Source of the DNA: Medicago truncatula
Lineage: Eukaryota > Streptophyta > Magnoliopsida > Fabales > Fabaceae
Length of the DNA stretch: 64,000 bases
Reading direction: 5' to 3'
NCBI RefSeq assembly: GCF_003473485.1
Contig: NC_053048.1
Span: 10,167,501 to 10,231,500 of the forward strand
Shown here: positions 57,653 to 64,000 of the stretch, in pieces
How positions within the stretch are numbered: the first letter of the stretch is position 1
Layout: every line of letters begins with the position of its first letter
Translations under genes and position numbers: made by a program
The notes under the pieces: generated by a model
What the model was told of the DNA's origin: nothing
What the model saw: only the letters and a program-made list of their open reading frames with translations
The model's database searches: none

Positions 57653-57930
57653 TCACTTGCATTCACACCAGCCATTTATACACGTTGGATATAAACCAGG
57701 CGAGCACTTATATTTTTGACAATGAACATCATCAATGCATATATTCTTTGCTGTGATGAAAATGTGAATAAAAGTATGTTACTAAAATGAGATAAAATAT
57801 TATGTGCGAAGTAAAGAAGATAATTTGAAAATGATAAAAAAAAAATGGTTTTACCGTCAATGTTCTTTCCACTGAAAAATATAAAGAGTACGATAATTAT
57901 AACATAAACAAACTTGATAATATCAGCCAT
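57653..57930 (-). CDS. NCR: nodule-specific cysteine-rich (NCR) peptide, copy C
   Basis: Exons 57,930-57,855 and 57,750-57,653 (minus), intron 104 bp, GT-AG, phase 1. The predicted 57-residue peptide is the same as copy B: signal peptide MADIIKFVYVIIIVLFIFFS, then a six-cysteine mature part spaced C-x5-C-x4-C-x7-C-x4-C-x1-C. The TATA-like box is at 57,980-57,987, 50 bases upstream of the start codon, with AAAGAT next to it, and the Tourist-like MITE starts at 58,061. Unlike copy B, its 3' flank keeps the longer segment shared with copy A. Being identical in product to B, it may add dosage of one peptide. Confidence 0.9.
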
Positions 57931-58060
57931 ATTTTTTCCTATAAACGTATCAAATAAAAAATGACTTTATCTTTTTTAGTTTATAAACATCGTGTTTTTC
58001 TTATAAAAATTAAATATTTTTTAGCACTTATGGAGTTCTGAAAAGCCCTTCCTAAATTTA

Positions 58061-58398
58061 GGGTGTGTTTGGTTTGCAAAACAGCAAATACTGTACAGAA
58101 CAGTACAAGAAAGAACAACACAATACAAGGGAGAACACCACATGACAAATTTTTATGGAATTGAATAATTTTTAGTTTTATACGATTTTTGGGGGACGAA
58201 ATGTTATTTTGGTATTTTAGACAACCTGTACGTGGGAAAAAAAGTTGTGATGTGGTTTGGTGAGCGACAAAATATCAATTTTTGTCCTGTCCCTTGCCTC
58301 TAGTTTATCCTGTACCTGAAATAGTTTTACAAATCAAACACCGGACAACTGGAGTTGTTCTGTCCTGTCCTTCATTTTTTAGCAAATCAAATGCACCC
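58061..58398. mobile_element. Tourist-like MITE, copy in duplicate C
   Basis: 338 bp, nearly identical to 49,870-50,207 and at the same position relative to the NCR gene, flanked by TTA. It was carried along by the duplication, not inserted anew. Confidence 0.9.
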
Positions 58399-58401
58399 TT
58401 A

Positions 58402-60110
58402 GAATCATTAAAAAAATCTTTTAACTAAATTAGTGTATCTTGTTTGTCCCTTCATCACTTAGAAAGGAGGTCATATAAAAGGTTAGCAATCGTAAAAAAT
58501 TATTCTTTATTGACTAAATATCCGCTATTTTATAACCTTTCATGGTTGCTAATGGTGAATATTGTGCAAGAGTAAACCAAGTGTAATTTCTTGATGAAAA
58601 TCAAATGTGGCTAAATTATGAGGAAAATCACCTTCTGTGTAAGACACACAACTTACATTTAAGAACACAATTAAAAAGCATTTCCGCGCATGTTTTTTAA
58701 TCCCTATGGAATAGAATGAATATTCTTAAAAGCTACCACCACAATGTTTATCAAAACAAATTTCAATAGTGGTAATAGTAGTTGTTAACTCAGTTTAGTT
58801 GTTAACTCAGCTTCAAAAGAAGTCACATAATGTATGTAGTCAGATTTGATAATGTATATTTTTTCCCCAAAAATGTCGTAAACATGCAAAGTATGTGAAA
58901 GCGTGTCAAAAGTGTACGGGATTCTATATCGCAACGACTTCAATATCTTGTTAAACTTTCCCTCTCATGCGCTCTCCAAACTTTAATTTTACACCGTTCG
59001 GGTTTTAAATCCGAAGCGAGCTTTATCATTTTCAGATTATATAATTGAAAAAGTCCAAGTTGCAGAAAAACAAGAGATTTAACATGCATTCAAAATCTAC
59101 AAGGTCCGGCCGATCAAGTGTTGTTACCATTGATGTTCGTCGGTGCCTATAAATGCCCAAAGTGTTCATTTTCTTTTCATTATAAATGGATTTTTTTCGG
59201 ATGTTTGTGTTGTTTGAATCTCCTTGGGCACTTATGATGCAATTGTTTCTTTGTTTTCCATTCATATGGCTGCTAGAGTTGCTTTGCGGAATTTTGGGGG
59301 CAACGCAATGGTAAACTAGGACCTTCGTATTTGTAGTTGTGGGAGTAGTACGCTTTGGCGAAATGGGGATGTGAGCATTGTAATAGGGTTGTCATCAATT
59401 GAAGCTATCCACCTCTATGTAGTGATCATTGACAATTTTTGTGGGTGTTGGATTCGTTCTTTCGTCCATGGTTCCGCGAGTGTGGGTTTGGATTTTTTCC
59501 TGTTCAAATCCGGAGTTGTTTTCATTCGTCTATTTTTAGTTGCCAAGCATGTTTATAGTAGTTCTCCATGGTAAAGATATGCCATTATTTCCTTGATGTG
59601 TGTCTGTATCTTTATGAGATGATGATGTTTATGTAAATGGTATATGTTTGCCTTAATTTGCTTGTCAAGATCAAAAGTGTCAAAAACGGGAGCGAAAGTG
59701 ATATATCTTTGGTTAAATTGTGTTGTCATTTCAAAATGATTTCTCAATTTATGTCAATTTGCATTATATTTCTCACATTGTGTAATGTCAATTAACACAC
59801 GGTCTTGTGGTCGATATGGAAGACTAGGAACAATCAAATTTTCTCTTCAAAAACGTATTCGATACTTGAGTTAGTGGCGCCAATTAAAAGTTTGTCTTGA
59901 CAATGGCATTCAGCTAGAAAGTCGAGGTCTCAATGTATATTTTACGAGTGAATCTCTTTATCCCTAATGTATTTTTAGATAATCTTTCGAGCTACGAGCC
60001 TTTGTGGTGTTTTGATATTGTTTTGATGGATAAAGTACTGCTTGTACTTTGTCCTTCACCTATTAATTTGGGGCTAATAAAATTTATACTTTGTTTCACC
60101 TATTAAAACT
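58402..60110. other. duplicated intergenic stretch
   Basis: Counterpart of 50,211-51,942 with many small differences. No gene is supported. Confidence 0.5.
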
Positions 60111-60431
60111 ATGCTTGTACTTCACCATTATAAGATGCAAATTATGGATGATTCCTTACTAAATCAAACCAAACAAACCTTAATAGGGTTACGAATCAGA
60201 TTTTTTTGCCAAATCTTACCCAAAATCTACCTACCCATGATTGCCCTTCTTTCCGATCACAATTCACAAACACATATCCAAAAGCTATTTGTAATTTTGC
60301 AAACGTTAGCAGCTTATCCTTTAGTCTTGATCTTTGAACAAAAGAACCCACTTTGTGACTCTATCCATGCACTGACGTATCCCATTCCAACACCCATACC
60401 CTTACCCATTCTCTCCCACTTTAACTATTGA
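60111..60431 (+). other. open frame of doubtful coding status, copy C
   Basis: Counterpart of 51,943-52,260. It is 106 residues, with a short altered stretch from compensating indels. No recognised domain. Confidence 0.2.
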
Positions 60432-60730
60432 CCATTTTATCAAAACAATACTCCCCTTTTTCTTTTTCTTATTATAAGTAAAAAAATATCTTTTCATAAT
60501 TATTAAATAATTAATATATTTGGTCTGAATTATAGACCAAGCATATCATTTTCGTAATATTTTGTTTATAATAATGAACAGATGAATATAAAGATAAACC
60601 TAGTGATTTATCTCAAATGATTAATGAGCTATATCAAATAAAAATTTGTTTAGAAAATACCATGTTCGATTTTGGAAGAAACAATTATTGGTTAGACTTT
60701 ACATACATTTTGGATGAATTCTAGATTACT

Positions 60731-60855
60731 TTTTTTTTTTTTTTGGTCAAGTAATCTAGTGGCTAGAGAGAAGTGGAGTATCCGGGGTTCGAACTCCGAC
60801 CGCTGCATATAATATTCAATATCCCTACCAACTGAGCTAAGCTTACGGGGATATA
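60731..60855 (-). mobile_element. SINE family 1, copy in duplicate C
   Basis: Counterpart of 52,560-52,684, with the same 14-bp target duplication (60,717-60,730 and 60,856-60,869) and a few substitutions, one of them in box B. Confidence 0.88.
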
Positions 60856-60869
60856 AATTCTAGATTACT

Positions 60870-61517
60870 AATACTCATTCCCGTGGAGTAAAGGGGTTAA
60901 AAAAAACTATATAATACTAATAGAGAAAAATGTTATTTAATCAATTATTAGATGAATTTTTTTTTTTTTTTATAAAAATTCTATTCATCCTTAATTATAA
61001 ACGGCTATTGCATATTTAACATGTATTGAAAAAATTAGTATTATAATTAATATATACAATTTATATAAAACCATTTGTGTATAGATAGATAGATAGATGT
61101 ATCCATGATACACTTTCATATTTAAAAAAAAAATATTAATATTATTAAGATTGAGTTAAAAAAATTAAATAAATCTAATAATTTCATGGAGGTTTATATT
61201 CAAAGATAATTATTCCTCATTGAATGCTTAAAATTAACGACCAAATGGAGTAGTAAGTATAGCTGCATCCGATTATTATTATAAACAAAAATTTATATTT
61301 TAGATTCATTTAATTAATTATGTATATAATCTCTTGTTCAAAAAAAATAAATTATGTATACAATCTTTATAATAAACTATATTCATAATTTAATAAATGA
61401 ATATAAAATATTGATTTTTTTTACTTATAACAGTGACCGAATAATGTATATCTCTTGGTTGACATTCAAGTGTTAGTTAAATAAGTTCCGAATAGTTAAT
61501 ATAGGCTTCCCAAGATT
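60870..61517. other. upstream region of membrane-protein gene copy C
   Basis: Counterpart of 52,699-53,340, nearly identical, including the (GATA)n run near 61,081. Confidence 0.45.
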
Positions 61518-61577
61518 ATGACCATTTTCATTCCTTTCAAATTTCATTTCTCAAGTTTCATTTCAAAGGATCGAATC

Positions 61578-62003
61578 ATGATACACCAAAACGAAGATGA
61601 CCAACAATCTAAGGTTCTATACGAGCTTTGTTCCATGATAATCCACACTCTCAAGTTCCCTTTACCCTCCCCACGCTACAGTACTCAACATCCATATTCT
61701 TCAACTTCTATAGCTTCTTCTTCTTCTTCTTCGTCTTCTAAGAGACAGCCATGGTGGACGACAACGTTATCAACATCCCCGAAGGACTCACCGGCAGCAT
61801 TTGCATCTCTTTTTTTCGGCATATGCGTAGCTTTAATGCTTTTTGGATCGGTCACTTTCTTAATTGGGTTGCTTTTGTTGCCTTGGATTACTCTTTTAGT
61901 GCTGGTTTTCTATGTTGCTGCTTTTGTCTCTAACTTGTCCTTGTTAGGTCGTTTCATTGTTGGTTCCTTTGGGGTTGCACTTGCGCAAGCATGTTCAAGG
62001 TAA
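61578..62003 (+). CDS. small membrane protein with two hydrophobic helices, copy C
   Basis: Duplicate of the gene at 53,404. The 141-residue product is identical; the only coding difference seen is a synonymous Ser codon (TCA to TCT) in the Ser-rich linker. Start choice, helices, splice donor at the stop and convergent DUF3339 neighbour are the same. The upstream 640 bases are also nearly identical, so both copies probably keep the same promoter. Confidence 0.8.
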   Translation: MIHQNEDDQQSKVLYELCSMIIHTLKFPLPSPRYSTQHPYSSTSIASSSSSSSSKRQPWWTTTLSTSPKDSPAAFASLFFGICVALMLFGSVTFLIGLLLLPWITLLVLVFYVAAFVSNLSLLGRFIVGSFGVALAQACSR

Positions 62004-62721
62004 GCCTCTCCTTTCTTGTTTCATAGTTCCTAAATGATTAATGATTCTTAGTTTTCCATATTTGCAACTTTCATTTTGTTTTTTCTCTTTTAATTTTGTT
62101 TGTTGAATGAATATGTATTTTCGTATGTGAATTTGTAATTATCGGTTAAATTTGTTTATGATTTTTACAACTTAAACAATCTCTTTCTTGAACATTGTAA
62201 CATGTCAATTAAAATGGTTCATTCATATGTGACACGTTAAATGTAGATATAGCGGCAAATGTGTGCTCTTCGTCACTACCACAATCGAAGGAGGAATTGT
62301 TTGTTATAATTTTGAGGGGTAAAAGCCTAGGAATTACTTTCTCTTTAAATTTGGAAAAGAAAAAGTAAATTCTAGGCTATTACCAAAAAAGAAATATTTG
62401 ACATTCGATGTCATCCCTTGAGACGTGATATGATAGTCGCATCTTCATTTAACATGCCACATGATGTTGGAGGAGGAAGTATTTTGATTGAAGTGTTAAC
62501 TTTCAAGGAAGGGCATATTCACTCCTAGTTTTTTTTTTATTTTTTTTTTAAGGAAATTCACTCGTAGTTTTTGAGTTCTTCTTGTTGAAACAATTTTCTT
62601 TCTTATTTTATAGTATGGCTTGTATGTCTGCTACTCACTTTAAATTCCTACAGATGAGATAAGGCCAATATACTGCTAGAAAGCTAGGAGGGAAGGAATT
62701 GTCAGAGAAACTAAGGTTACT
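62004..62721 (+). other. 3' region or intron of membrane-protein gene copy C
   Basis: Counterpart of 53,830-54,538. It differs mainly in a T-rich run near 62,530-62,550. Confidence 0.45.
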
Positions 62722-62732
62722 TAGGTACTGAG

Positions 62733-62854
62733 GTATTGACATGGGTTAGTCTGGTGGTATTGACTTGAAACAAGAGTGTCTTTCTCTCCAATGTCTTAAG
62801 TTCGATTCTCCTCGATGTTAGTTTGAGTGGATTAATTTAGCTTCTTAAAAAAAA
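62733..62854 (+). mobile_element. SINE family 2, copy in duplicate C
   Basis: 122 bp, with a perfect 11-bp target duplication TAGGTACTGAG (62,722-62,732 and 62,855-62,865). Confidence 0.88.
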
Positions 62855-63048
62855 TAGGTACTGAGATGCATGTTTCATAGTATTAAAGAACATAATCTTG
62901 TTATTGAGAATTAATAATGATGTTTACATTTGCAAGAGCTAGTATGATTATTTATATATCTTCTTCCATTGAAATTTTGTCTCTAATCCTAGTAATGGTA
63001 TCATTGAACACGTCAATTGTAACTTTTTTTTTTATGAATCCGGTATTT

Positions 63049-63173
63049 TTTTTGGTAGATAGACGAAATGTCAAAGTCATTATAAAACTCACACATATAA
63101 GTGGAAGTATCAGGGTTCGAACTCCGATCATGGCATCCAACCTAACAATTTCGGCATTTTACCAGTTATCTTT
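63049..63173 (-). mobile_element. SINE-like family 3, copy in duplicate C
   Basis: Counterpart of 54,866-54,990; box-B-like GGAGTTCGAACCC on the minus strand. Confidence 0.55.
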
Positions 63174-63768
63174 TCCGTGCAACAGTAGAGACTATTTATT
63201 TTCTTAAGATAAATATACTAATTGGCTGTAATGTATTAATGAGGAAATATTAATTTGTTAATGAGTACTAATGTTCATCATAGAAGATTGTATCAACAAT
63301 ACCGACATCTATTAAACATTAGATTAATTGCTTTCATTATGAAATACATAAGAATTACTATTTTAGGTTTGTGCAGAGGGGATTTAGACACAATAAATCA
63401 AAAGACATGCATTATTTAATTAAAATAATAACAAGAAAACTCATCAATGTCTTCACACTAAAATTGTTGAATACAAAATAACAAGCTCACCATACTGATC
63501 ACAAAAATGCTCACTTCTATAACATTAAAAGTGTGTATAACTGAAAGATGTATAAATTTGAATATAACTAAATTTCCTAAGACAGGTAGTGTATGTAGGT
63601 GGATGCATGGTTTTGAATAGCATTTGTAGTTACGCTGCGAACTTTTATATTGCAGAAAAACGTGATTGATATAGTCGAAATTGAGGTTATTATATTGTTC
63701 CAGAGACCTCAAAATCTTTTATATATCGTCTTAGAGACCTCAAATCAAAACCATAGGTGGATGATCAC
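63174..63768 (-). other. intergenic and probable 3' UTR of DUF3339 copy C
   Basis: Counterpart of 54,991-55,585 with very few differences. No separate gene. Confidence 0.4.
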
Positions 63769-63978
63769 TTAACCACTATTGATATGAACATTAATGGCAA
63801 CAAGAAAGATAACCATAAAGCCAAAGAAGAGAAGGGAATGAACAAAAATGGAAATGGCACTTGTTTGGAAATTGACAAATTCCACCACCCTGCCTTTGCC
63901 AGGTAGCTGAAATAGTAATCCAGGTGAAAATAACACAAACAAGATCAAGCCTATAACAATTGGAGCCCAATCTGCCAT
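63769..63978 (-). CDS. DUF3339 small membrane protein, copy C
   Basis: A 69-residue DUF3339 protein identical to that at 55,586. The single coding difference is a synonymous Val codon (GTA to GTC). The coding region is complete, but its promoter and leader lie beyond the window edge at 64,000, so it cannot be judged whether upstream control is shared with copy B. Confidence 0.93.
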   Translation of the reverse strand: MADWAPIVIGLILFVLFSPGLLFQLPGKGRVVEFVNFQTSAISIFVHSLLFFGFMVIFLVAINVHINSG

Positions 63979-64000
63979 TTATTTCTCCCTTTGAAGCTTT

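Larger units (their letters stand above)
57582..64000. repeat. segmental duplication, copy C (cut by window end)
   Basis: Direct repeat of 49,391-55,817 with the same genes and insertions. About 70 bp more on the left (57,512-57,581) match NCR copy A but not copy B. The right end is beyond the window. Confidence 0.95.

Noticed and set aside
1-64000. CRISPR array, operon or phage-like system
   Set aside because: The tandem repeats present are minisatellites or transposon parts; all gene features are plant-nuclear in type.

Overview
This window is plant nuclear DNA from a legume, most likely Medicago truncatula or a close relative in the inverted-repeat-lacking clade. The evidence is AT-rich sequence, small genes with GT-AG introns, a miR156-targeted SPL gene, a eukaryotic tRNA-Lys, many short plant transposons, and above all three genes for nodule-specific cysteine-rich (NCR) peptides, a family known from that clade. 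No bacterial operon, CRISPR array or phage module is present.

Left part (1-23,000). Old LTR-element fragments fill 1-4,900. A Mutator-type MITE with 9-bp target duplications lies at 6,295-7,074. An SPL13-like transcription factor gene follows (CDS 8,852-11,181 +, three exons), with a miR156 site in its last exon. Then come a Stowaway-like MITE, tRNA-derived SINEs, a Copia fossil (14,631-16,930), a second Mutator-type MITE and a 1.2-kb PIF/Harbinger-like element. A small two-exon gene runs from 22,621 to 19,226 on the minus strand. Its 3.2-kb intron carries an internal tandem duplication and an LTR fragment.

Middle part (23,000-44,900). This is gene-poor. It holds LTR and LINE fragments, an LTR-bracketed fossil with an internal minisatellite (32,290-35,830), a Mutator-type MITE with a perfect 9-bp duplication (36,566-37,426), tRNA-Lys(CUU) at 38,557-38,629, a small plant-specific protein gene (38,996-39,322 +) and several SINE and foldback elements.

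Right part (45,000-64,000). Three NCR genes lie on the minus strand (45,179-45,454; 49,462-49,739; 57,653-57,930). The second and third belong to a direct segmental duplication of at least 6.4 kb (49,391 to at least 55,817, and 57,582 to the window end, about 8.18 kb apart). Each duplicate also carries a two-helix membrane-protein gene and a convergent DUF3339 gene, so this part is a small gene cluster that grew by duplication. A Tourist-like MITE lies 131 bp upstream of the start codon of NCR copies B and C. NCR copy A keeps the empty target site, so the order of events can be read. A Helitron-type 3' terminus lies about 0.5 kb from the edge of copy C.

Limits: gene models come from reading splice sites and protein motifs by eye. 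No database search or alignment program was run. LTR elements are described only as fossils.
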